DNA of 64,000 bases from Parapedobacter luteus (GCF_900168055.1 NZ_FUYS01000010.1:1-64000), one strand, 5' to 3'; positions 40,273 to 50,141 are shown, counted from the stretch's first letter. Numbers and translations are program-made. The notes: a model not told the origin generated them from the letters alone.

Positions 40273-43200
40273 ATGATGAAAAAGTTAGTTGAGCGTGTTC
40301 CTATTCGGGTGGATTCTTGGATAGGTGCAGCCGTATTGTTCCGAATCCAAGGAAAGCGGATTGATGGCTGCCGCATGTTATCTTTTTTGCTACTCACGGC
40401 TTTATGGATAGCTATGTCGATTTCCGGAAATCCATTGTTTGCACAGGAAGGTACGCTGACCGTTCAAGGAAAAGTGACGGATGCGCAGGGTGGGCCTATT
40501 GGCGGAGTATCAGTTGCTGTGGCCGGAAGCACAACGGGTACAGCGACAAATGATGAGGGAAACTACAGTTTGGAAGTAACCAAAGGAAGTTCGCTGGTCT
40601 TTTCATTTGTTGGCTATGTTTCCCAGACCATTACCGCTGACCGCGAACGGATAGATGTCCAATTGGAGGTAGACGCTTCCATGTCTAACCTGGAAGAAGT
40701 GGTTGTCGTTGGCTACGGTACACAGCGGCGGGAGACGATTACCGGTTCTGTGGCTTCGGTAAAGAGCTCTGAATTGATGAAATCGCCTACGGTAAACGTC
40801 TCCAACGCGTTGGCGGGGCGCCTGCCAGGTGTGGTGGCCACCCAGGGGAGCGCAGAGCCCGGATATGACGGTGCTGCCATACGGATACGGGGCACGAACA
40901 CGTTGGGCAACAGCGGCCCGCTGATTGTCATCGATGGTATCCCGGCTCGGGCAGGCGGGTTCGAACGGCTGAACCCGGCAGACATCGACAACATATCGGT
41001 ACTGAAGGACGCATCCGCGGCCATTTATGGTGCCCGTGCGGCCAATGGGGTTATCCTCATCACGACAAAACGTGGCCAAACCGGTAAGCCATCGCTTTCC
41101 TATACGTTCAATCAGGCGTTCTCTCAGCCAACGGTCATTCCTAAGCTGGCAAATGCCGTGCAGTATGCGGAAATGCGCAACGAATTGGAAGTTTTCAAAT
41201 TGCCCGTGGCGGAATGGTCGGCTGCACAGGCTGCGTTGGATGCGACTGGGACCTACACCCGGGCAGACGGCTCCGTGCTCACGGCACCATTTTCGCCGGA
41301 AGACATCCAGTTGTTTGCCAGCGGGACAGACCCGTGGGGACACCCCAATACCAACTGGTTTGATGCTACCTTGAAAAATTGGTCGCCCCAGTCGCAACAC
41401 AATCTGCAAATCAATGGCGGTACCGAAGATATTAAGTACTTAACGTCCATCGGCTACCAAAATCAGGATGCATACTACCGGAATTCTGCGACGGGTTATT
41501 CGCAATACGATATACGGGTAAACTTGGATGCCAATATCAATAAGTATGTCACCACAAAAATCGGCATATTGGGCCGTCAGGAGGACCGCGAGTTTCCCAC
41601 CAAGTCGGCAGGGACGATTTTTCGGATGCTGATGCGCGGTATTCCCACCGAACCGGCGTACTGGCCAAACGGTTTGCCGGGACCGGATATCGAGTACGGA
41701 GAGAATCCGGTGGTGATCACGACCAACCAAACCGGCTACGACCGCGATAGGAGATATTATTTCCAGACAAATGGGGAAGTAAATATCACCTTGCCATGGG
41801 TGGAAGGGTTGAAATTCACCGGTACCGCATCTATTGATAAGTACCAGCAGAAAACCAAGCGTTGGGAGGTTCCTTGGTTTCTGTATACGTGGCAGGGCGA
41901 TTACGAAGATGACGGTGTCACCCCGCTGCTGGTACGGGGGCAGCGTGGCCCCGCCGATCCACGCCTGACCCAGGGAGACGAAGACCAGATGAATGTCTTG
42001 CTGGGGGGTGTGCTGTCTTATGACCGCACCTTCGGTGACCACACGTTGAACCTGCTCGCCGGTGTAAACCGGGAGACCGTTCGGAACGACAACTTCGAAG
42101 CGTTCCGCCGCTACTTTATCTCCAACAGTATCGACTACCTGTTTGCCGGTGGAGAAGCGGAAAAAGACAATGACGGCGGCGCTTGGGAGCAAGCTCGGCT
42201 CAATTACTTCGGCCGTGTAGGATACAACTACAAAAGCAAGTACATCGCCGAATTCCTATGGCGATACGATGGTTCTTATATGTTTCCAGAAAGCAGTAGG
42301 TACGGCTTTTTTCCAGGCGTCATGGCGGGCTGGATGATTTCCGAAGAGAACTTTTGGAAGGACAATGTGCCCGTTGTCAATTACCTCAAGCTGCGGGGTT
42401 CGTACGGACAGATGGGTAATGACCAGATTTACTTCGATCATGACAACGACGGCACACAGACCCTGCAGGAATACCAATACTTCTCTACCTATGGTTTTGG
42501 TACTTATGTCATCGGCAATAACCTGGTGAAGACGCTGTATGAAAGCCGCGTCCCTAACTTGTTTGTAACCTGGGAGGTGGCCAACAACTATAACGTAGGG
42601 TTAGACGGGCAGCTGATGGATGGCAAATTCAACTTCACGGTCGAGTGGTTTAGGAACAGAAGGGAGAGCATCCTGTGGCGGAGGAATGCTTCTATTCCTC
42701 AAACGACCGGGATGACCCTGCCAGCCGAGAATATCGGCATCGTAGAGAATGGCGGGTGGGATTTAAGCGTGGGCTATACCAACCAAATCGGCGAATTGAA
42801 TTTAAATGTCAGTCTGAACGGTGGATTTGCCAAGAACAAAATCCTTTTCTGGGACGAAGCTCCCGGTGCGCCTGAATGGCAGTTGTCTACCGGAAGAACC
42901 ATCAACTCGCAGCTGTATTATATCTATGATGGCGTATTCCGTGATGAGGCAGACATTGCTGCCAACACCATTGATTACAGTGCTGTCACAAACTCCTTGC
43001 GGCCGGGCGATATGAAGTTTGTCGATTATGACGGAGACGGAGCCATCACACCTGACGACCGCGTAAGGCGTGATAGGAACACCATACCAACGTTTCAGGG
43101 CGGGTTGAATATAGGTATGCAATACAAAGGGTTCGATTTAACGGTGCTCTTCCAAGGAGCGGCAGGTGCCGAACTGCGCGTAGGGACAGACGAGTCTGGT

Positions 43201-43551
43201 GCCATCGGAAACTACCTGCTTGATTTTTACGAAAACCGCTGGCGGGTGGATGCGCCCAGCAGTGAACACCCTCGTATCACAGACCGCAGCGACCAATATT
43301 ACTCTTCCGGCAACACCTATTGGCTGCGGAGCACAGACTACATCCGGTTAAAAAACCTGGAGCTGGGCTATACGTTTCCGGCACAATGGATGGAATCTGC
43401 AGGAATCAGTAATCTGCGGATCTACTTGAGCGGGTTTAACCTGTTGACCTGGAGCTCAGTCGGTGTATTGGATCCGGAATCCACTAATCAATTGGGGCAT
43501 TATTATCCACAAGCGCGGTTGTTGAATACCGGCATTGCTGTTACCTTTTAA
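40273..43551 (+). CDS. SusC/RagA-family TonB-dependent outer-membrane transporter
   Basis: 1092 residues. After an unusually long N-terminus (export helix MLSFLLLTALWIAMSIS near 36-52), there is a CarboxypepD-like domain (VQGKVTDAQGGPIGGVSVAVAG), the TonB box (LEEVVVVGYGTQ), a plug domain (about 140-260, with LAGRLPGVVATQGS and DGIPARAGG) and a beta-barrel ending in GIAVTF. It would import oligosaccharides together with the next gene's SusD partner, powered by TonB. In the arabinose island the cargo is probably arabino- or galacto-oligosaccharide. Confidence 0.96.
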   Translation: MMKKLVERVPIRVDSWIGAAVLFRIQGKRIDGCRMLSFLLLTALWIAMSISGNPLFAQEGTLTVQGKVTDAQGGPIGGVSVAVAGSTTGTATNDEGNYSLEVTKGSSLVFSFVGYVSQTITADRERIDVQLEVDASMSNLEEVVVVGYGTQRRETITGSVASVKSSELMKSPTVNVSNALAGRLPGVVATQGSAEPGYDGAAIRIRGTNTLGNSGPLIVIDGIPARAGGFERLNPADIDNISVLKDASAAIYGARAANGVILITTKRGQTGKPSLSYTFNQAFSQPTVIPKLANAVQYAEMRNELEVFKLPVAEWSAAQAALDATGTYTRADGSVLTAPFSPEDIQLFASGTDPWGHPNTNWFDATLKNWSPQSQHNLQINGGTEDIKYLTSIGYQNQDAYYRNSATGYSQYDIRVNLDANINKYVTTKIGILGRQEDREFPTKSAGTIFRMLMRGIPTEPAYWPNGLPGPDIEYGENPVVITTNQTGYDRDRRYYFQTNGEVNITLPWVEGLKFTGTASIDKYQQKTKRWEVPWFLYTWQGDYEDDGVTPLLVRGQRGPADPRLTQGDEDQMNVLLGGVLSYDRTFGDHTLNLLAGVNRETVRNDNFEAFRRYFISNSIDYLFAGGEAEKDNDGGAWEQARLNYFGRVGYNYKSKYIAEFLWRYDGSYMFPESSRYGFFPGVMAGWMISEENFWKDNVPVVNYLKLRGSYGQMGNDQIYFDHDNDGTQTLQEYQYFSTYGFGTYVIGNNLVKTLYESRVPNLFVTWEVANNYNVGLDGQLMDGKFNFTVEWFRNRRESILWRRNASIPQTTGMTLPAENIGIVENGGWDLSVGYTNQIGELNLNVSLNGGFAKNKILFWDEAPGAPEWQLSTGRTINSQLYYIYDGVFRDEADIAANTIDYSAVTNSLRPGDMKFVDYDGDGAITPDDRVRRDRNTIPTFQGGLNIGMQYKGFDLTVLFQGAAGAELRVGTDESGAIGNYLLDFYENRWRVDAPSSEHPRITDRSDQYYSSGNTYWLRSTDYIRLKNLELGYTFPAQWMESAGISNLRIYLSGFNLLTWSSVGVLDPESTNQLGHYYPQARLLNTGIAVTF

Positions 43552-43564
43552 ACCAAAGAAGAAG

Positions 43565-45463
43565 ATGAAACGAATTAAAAAATATCATGCGTTTGTACAG
43601 TGTCTGTTGGTCGTCATCATGAGCTGTACGGTGGCTTGCAACGATAATTTTGTAAGCACAAGGCCGTTGGGTGAAGTGTCTGATGAAGATACATGGCAAG
43701 ATGCCGGATTGGCAGAAGCTTTCGTCACAGAGATCTATAACGGCTTCGGCCAAGGTGGGTTCGATGAGGAAATGTTAGCTTCGTTATCAGACGAGGCGAT
43801 GTTTACCCATCCGGGTCGAGGAATTAACACCATTACGGAGGCCCGTTCAAACGATGCTGATCTCGGCTGGAACAGCCAGATCAGTGCGGGTACCCACAAT
43901 TGGGGCAACCTGTACAGGCGTGTCCGGGCAACCAATATCGCTATACAGCAACTGGCAGACCCGCAGTTTGACAATTCTTCAAACATAGCGACGCGGTTGA
44001 CGGGCGAGGCCCATTTCCTCCGCGCGTTCTTCTATTCCGAATTGCTTCGATACTATGGAGCGGTTCCGTTGGTCGACAGCGTGTATGGGCTGGGACATGA
44101 CGATTACACCATTGCACGGAATACATTTGAAGAAAATGTGGAATTTATCGTTGCTGATTGCGATAGGGCTGCCGAATTGCTGGCCGATGCACCTGTGGTT
44201 GATGGCCGGGCGTCGGTAGCTGCCGCCTTGGCTTTGAAGGCCCGTGTGCTGACCAAGGCAGCGAGTGATCTGCACGATATTCCGACGGCGTCTGCCAATT
44301 CGGAAATCATCGCCAACTATTCAAATCCTGAATACCTGGGTTATACCAGCGGCAACCGTATGGAACGATGGCGGCGTGCCCAAGCTGCCGCAAAGGCTGT
44401 TATGGATGCTTTCGGCCCGGGATATTTGATGGGCCTGACCGAGCCGGTCACACCTGAGGAGGGTACGGCCAACTACCTTTCCATGGCTATGGCTGGCGGC
44501 AGTAATGCGGTACCCGCCGATGGCAAAGCAGATCTCATATTGGGCAGGTTCTTTATCGATCTTAAAGATGAGGGCGGAAATTACGTGGGCAGGAATAACG
44601 GTCCTAACGGGTATCACAATTGGGCGGGGAATACACCAACCCAACAGCTGGTCGATGATTATGGTATGGCTGACGGCAGGCCGTTCGATTGGGGGAATCC
44701 GGCGCACGCGGCTGCACCCTATATCAACCGGGATCCGCGTTTCTACGCTACCATCCTTTATGACGGGGCAGACTGGAAACCGCGTACAGCCGATGTGGCG
44801 GGCCGGGATCCAGCAAACCAGATCCAAACCGGACAGTATGAGGTGAGGCAAGGGGGGAACACTGTGATTCACTACGGCTTGGATACCCGCAACAGCAGCG
44901 TGGAAGACTGGAACGGCACCCATACCGGTTACTATATGCGTAAGTTTATCGACCCCGATCCGGCAGTGGTTGACCAAAATACCCGTCAATTCATCCCATG
45001 GCCGGTATTGCGTTTTACGGAGGTTGTGCTGAATTATGTGGAGGCCAGCATTGAACTGGGCGACGAAGCCGAAGCGAGGACATGGCTTAACCGCATTCGC
45101 TTCCGCGCAGGGATGCCGGCCATTACAGCGTCTGGGGATGCACTGCGGGATACCTACCGTAATGAGCGGCGCATTGAACTGGCTTACGAAGAGCATCGGT
45201 TTCACGATGCACGCCGCTGGATGATTGCAGCCGAAACGTTGGGAAGGAAGGTAGGCATTATCCGCATACTCGGAAGGTTGAAAGCCGGAAGCAACGTGTC
45301 GCTATATCGGTACGATCCGGAAAATTATGATTATACCTACACCGTGGGCACGGTCGACCCGGGTATCGAAAACCGGCAGTGGCTGGATAAGATGTATTTC
45401 ATTGCCATCCACCGCGATGAGATGAACCGTAATAATCAATTGGTACAGAATCCGGGCTATTAG
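43565..45463 (+). CDS. SusD/RagB-family glycan-binding lipoprotein
   Basis: From ATG 43565 the protein has 632 residues and a lipoprotein signal (lipobox TVAC). The N-terminal SusD region (DTWQDAGLAEAFVTEIYNGF, RVRATNIAIQQL, GEAHFLRAFFYSELLRYYG) and the C-terminal RagB region (WPVLRFTEVVLNYVEASIELGD, NEIRR-like NERRIELAYEEHRFHDARRW) are clear. It caps the SusC barrel on the cell surface. It begins 13 bases after the SusC stop. An upstream in-frame start at 43535 lies inside susC and was rejected. Confidence 0.96.
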   Translation: MKRIKKYHAFVQCLLVVIMSCTVACNDNFVSTRPLGEVSDEDTWQDAGLAEAFVTEIYNGFGQGGFDEEMLASLSDEAMFTHPGRGINTITEARSNDADLGWNSQISAGTHNWGNLYRRVRATNIAIQQLADPQFDNSSNIATRLTGEAHFLRAFFYSELLRYYGAVPLVDSVYGLGHDDYTIARNTFEENVEFIVADCDRAAELLADAPVVDGRASVAAALALKARVLTKAASDLHDIPTASANSEIIANYSNPEYLGYTSGNRMERWRRAQAAAKAVMDAFGPGYLMGLTEPVTPEEGTANYLSMAMAGGSNAVPADGKADLILGRFFIDLKDEGGNYVGRNNGPNGYHNWAGNTPTQQLVDDYGMADGRPFDWGNPAHAAAPYINRDPRFYATILYDGADWKPRTADVAGRDPANQIQTGQYEVRQGGNTVIHYGLDTRNSSVEDWNGTHTGYYMRKFIDPDPAVVDQNTRQFIPWPVLRFTEVVLNYVEASIELGDEAEARTWLNRIRFRAGMPAITASGDALRDTYRNERRIELAYEEHRFHDARRWMIAAETLGRKVGIIRILGRLKAGSNVSLYRYDPENYDYTYTVGTVDPGIENRQWLDKMYFIAIHRDEMNRNNQLVQNPGY

Positions 45464-45490
45464 GCCTCTTCCGAAAACCTGCCAACTGAA

Positions 45491-45525
45491 AGGGGTGTCC
45501 AACACATTGGGCACCTCTTTTCCTT
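45491..45525 (+). terminator. intrinsic terminator after SusD
   Basis: AGGGGTGTCC (45491-45500) pairs with GGGCACCTCT (45509-45518) with two G-T wobbles, followed by TTTCCTTT. It marks the end of the SusC/SusD transcript. Confidence 0.8.
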
Positions 45526-45591
45526 TCCTGACCCTACTGCCAAACGGTGGAGGCCTGAATAATGCCTTTTTGATCTGTCCTGCAAATTATA

Positions 45592-45621
45592 TTGCACATA
45601 AAAGGAATTTAGCTAAGTTTG
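45592..45621 (+). promoter_or_regulatory. promoter ahead of a broken small gene and GH16
   Basis: TTG (45592-45594), 19 bases, then TAAGTTTG (45614-45621). It would transcribe the broken small gene at 45654 and continue into the GH16 gene. Confidence 0.75.
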
Positions 45622-45653
45622 TATATCATATTATAAGCTAAACCCGTTTGAGA

Positions 45654-45811
45654 ATGAAGTCATGGACAATTATTTTGATGGCCTTATTGCTAAAAAACAC
45701 AATAAGTGTCGGTTCGACAACTAAGGGGGAAACCAGTCGCTAGAAAATTCGGTGATTTACCAGAATCCAGAGTGGCCTACTACGGGGGGAAGCGGGGCGA
45801 TTGGCTATTAA
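45654..45811 (+). pseudogene. small secreted protein with frameshift at a G5 tract
   Basis: ATG 45654 gives a 29-residue frame, MKSWTIILMALLLKNTIS then a polar tail, ending at TAG 45743: a bare signal peptide. In another frame the DNA continues as GGNQSLENSVIYQNPEWPTT and then GGSGAIGY to TAA 45811, which reads like real coding sequence. The frames join if one base is changed near the GGGGG run at 45725-45729, giving about 52 residues. It sits between a good promoter and the GH16 gene. It may be a decayed gene start, a sequencing error, or a true frameshift site. Confidence 0.45.
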
Positions 45812-45819
45812 AAGAATAA

Positions 45820-46710
45820 ATGATGCTTAAGTTAACACATATGTGGGTAGCTAAAATTGCGTTTCCTGCCGCTGCAACGCTCTTATGGTCTTGTACGGGT
45901 ATCCAACAGCCACCTAGTAATGAGCAAGGCGAGCTAGCCGACGGTTACCGGCTCGTCTGGTCTGACGAGTTCAATGTGGATGGTCCTGTGGATACGGCCA
46001 ACTGGCGTTTCGAAAAGGGCTTTGTGCGAAATCAGGAAGACCAGTGGTATCAGGAAGACAATGCCTATTGCAAAGACGGTTTGCTCATTATTGAAGCACG
46101 CAAAGAAAGCAAGCCAAATCCGACGTATGAGTCGGGCAGTGAACACTGGGGGCGCTCGCGGCCTATTATAGAATATACTGCGGCCTCCATTAATACGCGG
46201 GGCAAGCAAAGCTGGCAATATGGGCGGTTTGAAATGAAGGCCCGCATTCCGATAGGTGGCGGGTTATGGCCAGCCTTTTGGACCTTGGGCGTAGCAGGGG
46301 AGTGGCCATCCAACGGCGAGATAGACATTATGGAGTATTACCGGGGAATGATTTTGGCAAACATCGCTTGCGGCACGCAAGAACGGTGGAACGCCGAGTG
46401 GTATAGTGAAACAAAAAATGTGGACTCTCTCGGCGGTGCGGAATGGGCAAGCCGGTTCCATATCTGGAGAATGGATTGGGATGAGACCGAAATCGCCCTG
46501 TATGTAGATGACTTATTGATGAACCGCGTGCCGTTGGAAAAATTGGTGAACAAGGACGGCACGGGTTTCAACCCATTCAAGCAACCCCATTATATCTTGT
46601 TGAACTTTGCTTTGGGGGGCATGAATGGAGGCGAAATCGATGACAGCCTATTGCCCGCGAAATACGAAATTGACTACGTAAGGGTTTATCAGCAAAATAC
46701 GGCCGATTAA
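45820..46710 (+). CDS. GH16 endo-glucanase/galactanase-type lipoprotein
   Basis: 296 residues. A lipoprotein signal (lipobox LWSC, Cys25) precedes a GH16 beta-jelly-roll: LVWSDEFNVDG, GRFEMKARIP, GGGLWPAFWTLG, and the catalytic GEIDIMEY (Glu167, Asp169, Glu172), the beta-bulge form shared by laminarinases and galactanases. The C-terminus YEIDYVRVYQ is standard. Such enzymes cut beta-1,3 or mixed beta-glucans or galactans inside the chain. In this island it may start backbone cleavage on the cell surface. Confidence 0.94.
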   Translation: MMLKLTHMWVAKIAFPAAATLLWSCTGIQQPPSNEQGELADGYRLVWSDEFNVDGPVDTANWRFEKGFVRNQEDQWYQEDNAYCKDGLLIIEARKESKPNPTYESGSEHWGRSRPIIEYTAASINTRGKQSWQYGRFEMKARIPIGGGLWPAFWTLGVAGEWPSNGEIDIMEYYRGMILANIACGTQERWNAEWYSETKNVDSLGGAEWASRFHIWRMDWDETEIALYVDDLLMNRVPLEKLVNKDGTGFNPFKQPHYILLNFALGGMNGGEIDDSLLPAKYEIDYVRVYQQNTAD

Positions 46711-46769
46711 CTGGATCACATATCGTATTCGGCTGCCCGATGAAAGCCGTAAATGCTAAAGATAGTCGG

Positions 46770-46777
46770 TATATTTG
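46770..46777 (+). promoter_or_regulatory. -7 box ahead of the GH43 gene
   Basis: TATATTTG matches TAnnTTTG. It lies 54 bases before the chosen GH43 start. No TTG lies 19-21 bases upstream. Confidence 0.5.
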
Positions 46778-46831
46778 GTAGCCATGAAAATGCTTCGCAT
46801 TTTGCAAATTCAACATGAAGTGATGTGGCTT

Positions 46832-47836
46832 ATGAAAATAACATTTTTAATTGCGGCACTGATGTCATCGCTCCTTATGCCTGGTTTTTCGCAGTATCGC
46901 GCGCTGGGACTTCGGGTAAAAACAGACGTGCCGCTGGATTCCATTCGCTTGAGTGACCCGTTCATTTTGGCAGATAGCAACACGGCTACGTATTATATGA
47001 CCGGCACGGGAGGTCAGCTATGGAAAAGCAAGGATTTAAAAACATGGACCGGACCTTTTACGATCATCCAGCACGATCCAGCATCGTGGATGGGACCACA
47101 ACCTATGGTCTGGGCTGCAGAATTGCATGCCTATAAAGGCAAATATTACAACTTTGCCACATTCACGAATCGGGGTCAAAAGATCGATACGGTCAAAGGC
47201 AATGTCATTGAGCGCCGAGCTTCCCACGTTTTAGTCAGTGATAAACCTGATGGCCCGTATGTTCCGATGCAAGATTCTATTTATCTACCAGCCGACAAGC
47301 CGACGTTAGATGGCACATTTTGGATAGACCAGGATGGCAAGCCGTATATGATTTATTGCCATGAATGGTTGCAAAATTGGAATGGCACCATGGAAAAGAT
47401 TGAATTAAAGCCTGATTTAAGTGGTTCGATTGGCGAGGGCAGGTTGCTTTTTCGAGCAAGTGATTCGCCTTGGAGTAAAGAACATGATGAAGCAGGGAAT
47501 ATCGTTCCAAATAAAGTCACCGACGGGCCTTTTTTGTTTCGTACGCAGACCGGAAAATTGGGTATGCTATGGACAAGTTGGGTGTTTGATGTATATACTC
47601 AGGGTGTGGCGTATTCGGAAAGTGGCGCGTTGGATGGTCCTTGGATTCATGAAAAAGAACCGATCACACCACCAAACTACGGACATGGTATGCTGTTCCG
47701 GACATTTGAAGGTAAACTTCTTATGGCCGTACATAGCCACAGTGTGAGCGAGGACGGACGTTATATACGTATTCCTCATCTTTTTGAAGTGGATGATGCA
47801 GGGGATAAAATCGTTGTACGCGCCCCGTTTCAATGA
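46832..47836 (+). CDS. GH43-family glycoside hydrolase, secreted
   Basis: From ATG 46832 the protein has 334 residues, begins with a signal peptide (MKITFLIAALMSSLLMPGFSQ) and is a single five-bladed propeller. GH43 landmarks are DPFILADSNTATYYMTGTGG with the base Asp, LWKSKDLKTWTGPF, GTFWIDQDGKPYMIYCHEW, and DGPFLFRT. GH43 members cut arabinan, xylan or galactan side chains; the substrate cannot be fixed from sequence here, but arabinose side chains fit the context. ATG 46823 is an equal alternative; upstream starts fall at or near the promoter's expected start site. Confidence 0.88.
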   Translation: MKITFLIAALMSSLLMPGFSQYRALGLRVKTDVPLDSIRLSDPFILADSNTATYYMTGTGGQLWKSKDLKTWTGPFTIIQHDPASWMGPQPMVWAAELHAYKGKYYNFATFTNRGQKIDTVKGNVIERRASHVLVSDKPDGPYVPMQDSIYLPADKPTLDGTFWIDQDGKPYMIYCHEWLQNWNGTMEKIELKPDLSGSIGEGRLLFRASDSPWSKEHDEAGNIVPNKVTDGPFLFRTQTGKLGMLWTSWVFDVYTQGVAYSESGALDGPWIHEKEPITPPNYGHGMLFRTFEGKLLMAVHSHSVSEDGRYIRIPHLFEVDDAGDKIVVRAPFQ

Positions 47837-47888
47837 CAGCGTTTGCCTGTCCCGGTTATCTTTTCGGTGCCAAAAAAATAGTTGTTTG

Positions 47889-47920
47889 TTTGACGTTTAT
47901 TGCGTTCTTTTATATATTTG
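47889..47920 (+). promoter_or_regulatory. promoter of the GH97 gene
   Basis: TTTG (47889-47892), 20 bases, TATATTTG (47913-47920): a full Bacteroidota promoter, 78 bases before the GH97 ATG. Confidence 0.75.
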
Positions 47921-47998
47921 TATTACGCCACAAGGCAGAGCCAACTATAAACGGAATCCACTGGAGAATAGAAGTGACATCCTCAAAAAAGCACGCTT

Positions 47999-49927
47999 AT
48001 GCGCATTATTTTTTATTTCCTGACAGCTTGTGTTGTCGGTTCATGTAGCAATAAAATTGGTGATGAGCCGCTGCCCAGCCCGGACGGCCGTATCACAGTT
48101 AGTGTATGGCTGAATGCCAGTGGCCAAGCCCGGTATGCGCTTCTTTATCAGGGCAAGACATTGCTCGATAGCTCAGAATTGGGCTTAAAAACGACCACGG
48201 CGGATTTTACAAAAGACTTAAAGCTGGTCGGCAAATCGCCCGTTGAGCAGGTGAACGAAGCCTATGAGACGGTGAACGCCAAGCGTAGGCATAATCGATA
48301 TCGCGCTACCAGGAAAACCTACCGGTTCCGGAATGCCGAGGGGCAGGGATTCGACGTTGTTTTTCAGGTTTCCGATGATGGTGTTGCATTTCGTTATCAT
48401 TTCCCGTATGTGGAGGGCGATGGTATACAGGTGCTGGATGAACGGACGTCCTTCCATTTCCCGCCGCAGGCAAAAGGCTGGCTGCAGCCTGTGGCCGTTG
48501 CCAAATCGGGATGGGAGCAGACCAACCCGTCTTATGAGGAACACTACGAGCAAGGTATACCCGTGGGCACGCCGGAGCCTACCGGCGCGGGATGGGTGTA
48601 TCCTGCGCTTTTCCAAATAGACAGTACGTGGGTGCTCATCACTGAAGCCGGTCTCGATGGCCGGTACTGCGCTACGCGTCTCCGGTCTGAATCGCCGGAA
48701 GGCGAATACCGCGTAGGCTTCCCGGATGACCGGGAGGTGATATCCGAAAACGGCCTGCTGCCCCTATCTGATGTGCCATTCTATTCGCCCTGGCGGGTCA
48801 TTGCCGTCGGTTCATTGGCAACCATCGTGGAGTCCACGTTGGGGCTCGATGTCGCAGAAAGCGCCATCGACATAGACAAAAGCGCCGTCAAACCGGGTAA
48901 ATCATCATGGAGTTGGATCAATTCGAAAGACGACTATATCACCTACGATGAACAGCGCAAATACATCGATTTCGCGGCAGACATGAATTGGCAGTATTGC
49001 CTTGTTGATGTGAATTGGGACCGCAAAATCGGCTACGATAAAATCAAGGAGTTGGCCGATTACGCGGGCGACAAAGGGGTGGGGTTGCTGCTCTGGTACA
49101 ATTCGGCAGGCGACTGGAACACGGTGAAGTATTCGCCGAAAAACAAGCTGCTGACACCTGAAAGCCGTACTGTCGAATTCCGTCGCATCAAGGACATGGG
49201 TATCAAAGGGGTAAAAATTGATTTTTTCGGCGGTGACGGTCGTTCTGTCATCCAGTATTATATCGATATATTGAACGATGCTGCCAAGCATGGCCTATTG
49301 GTCAACTTCCACGGAGCTACGCTGCCCAGAGGCTGGTCGCGTACGTACCCGCACTTGATGACGGTTGAAGCCGTAAGGGGATTTGAAATGGTGACGTTCG
49401 GACAGGAGGACGCTGATAAGCAAGCAACGCTTTCGACCATCCTCCCTTTTACAAGAAACGCATTCGATCCCATGGATTTCACGCCGATGAACCTAAATAA
49501 GGTTTACACCCCCGTGCAGCGCCGCACCACACCCGCATTTGAGTTGGCAACGAGCGTATTGTTCCTTTCGGGTATACAGCACTATGCCGAATCTCCGGAG
49601 GGGATGTCGACGGTGCCGAGAAGCGTAAAAGATTTGCTGCGGACATTGCCGGATTCCTGGGATGATGTGCGTTTTGTCTCGGGCTACCCGGGACGGGACG
49701 TAGTCATCGCACGTCAGGCTGGCAGCCGATGGTATGTTGCAGGAATCAATGGCGAGGCAGCTCTTAAGCAAATCGCTGTCGACTTACAAGCGTTTAAAGG
49801 GATGAAGAAAGCCATGTTATATACCGATGATGTAGCAGGCGAGGGGTTTCGGCAAATGGAAATCCCTATAGCGTCTACACCAATTGAGCTAAAACCCAAT
49901 GGCGGGTTTTTGATGGTGCTGGAGTAA
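47999..49927 (+). CDS. GH97-family glycoside hydrolase, lipoprotein (retaining-type)
   Basis: 642 residues with a lipoprotein signal (lipobox VGSC, Cys16). The family layout is an N-terminal beta-sandwich (to about 280), a TIM barrel (about 300-560) and a C-terminal beta domain. The barrel has GVKIDFFGGDG, whose Asp408 fits the nucleophile of retaining GH97 enzymes, and MTVEAVRGFE, whose Glu457 fits the acid/base. Inverting SusB-type enzymes use glutamates instead. Retaining members act on alpha-galactosides, and some on beta-L-arabinopyranosides, which would suit this arabinose island. Confidence 0.93.
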   Translation: MRIIFYFLTACVVGSCSNKIGDEPLPSPDGRITVSVWLNASGQARYALLYQGKTLLDSSELGLKTTTADFTKDLKLVGKSPVEQVNEAYETVNAKRRHNRYRATRKTYRFRNAEGQGFDVVFQVSDDGVAFRYHFPYVEGDGIQVLDERTSFHFPPQAKGWLQPVAVAKSGWEQTNPSYEEHYEQGIPVGTPEPTGAGWVYPALFQIDSTWVLITEAGLDGRYCATRLRSESPEGEYRVGFPDDREVISENGLLPLSDVPFYSPWRVIAVGSLATIVESTLGLDVAESAIDIDKSAVKPGKSSWSWINSKDDYITYDEQRKYIDFAADMNWQYCLVDVNWDRKIGYDKIKELADYAGDKGVGLLLWYNSAGDWNTVKYSPKNKLLTPESRTVEFRRIKDMGIKGVKIDFFGGDGRSVIQYYIDILNDAAKHGLLVNFHGATLPRGWSRTYPHLMTVEAVRGFEMVTFGQEDADKQATLSTILPFTRNAFDPMDFTPMNLNKVYTPVQRRTTPAFELATSVLFLSGIQHYAESPEGMSTVPRSVKDLLRTLPDSWDDVRFVSGYPGRDVVIARQAGSRWYVAGINGEAALKQIAVDLQAFKGMKKAMLYTDDVAGEGFRQMEIPIASTPIELKPNGGFLMVLE

Positions 49928-49970
49928 ATACGTCATGCGGTAAATTTCAAGTTGGAGCAATCGACAATAT

Positions 49971-50041
49971 TTCCGGTTGTTGGATTTTTGACCTAGGGGC
50001 GTGAGCGGAGCGGGCGTCCCAGTCAAATCCAGTAACTGGAA
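49971..50041. repeat. long imperfect hairpin in a 214-base gap
   Basis: Arms TTCCGGTTGTTGGATTTTTGAC (written here as TTCCGGTTGTTGG + ATTTTTGAC, 49971-49992) and GTCAAATCCAGTAACTGGAA (50022-50041) pair over 20 positions with three G-T wobbles and a 2-base bulge. The 29-base loop is GC-rich (GGGGCGTGAGCGGAGCGGGC). No T run follows. It may be a folded RNA element, a processing site or a repeat-family member. Confidence 0.55.
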
Positions 50042-50141
50042 ACGACTGAATTCGCCGTACACCCGAATAAAATGTCGCCTTGCCGGTTCACGGGATCTTT
50101 CTTATCTTGGCCCCAAAGATCACCAATTGACAAGTTGAATT

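Noticed and set aside
49971-50041. Integron attC-like site
   Set aside because: The left arm contains a GTTRRRY-like stretch, but the right arm lacks the matching RYYYAAC, and there is no integrase or cassette array.
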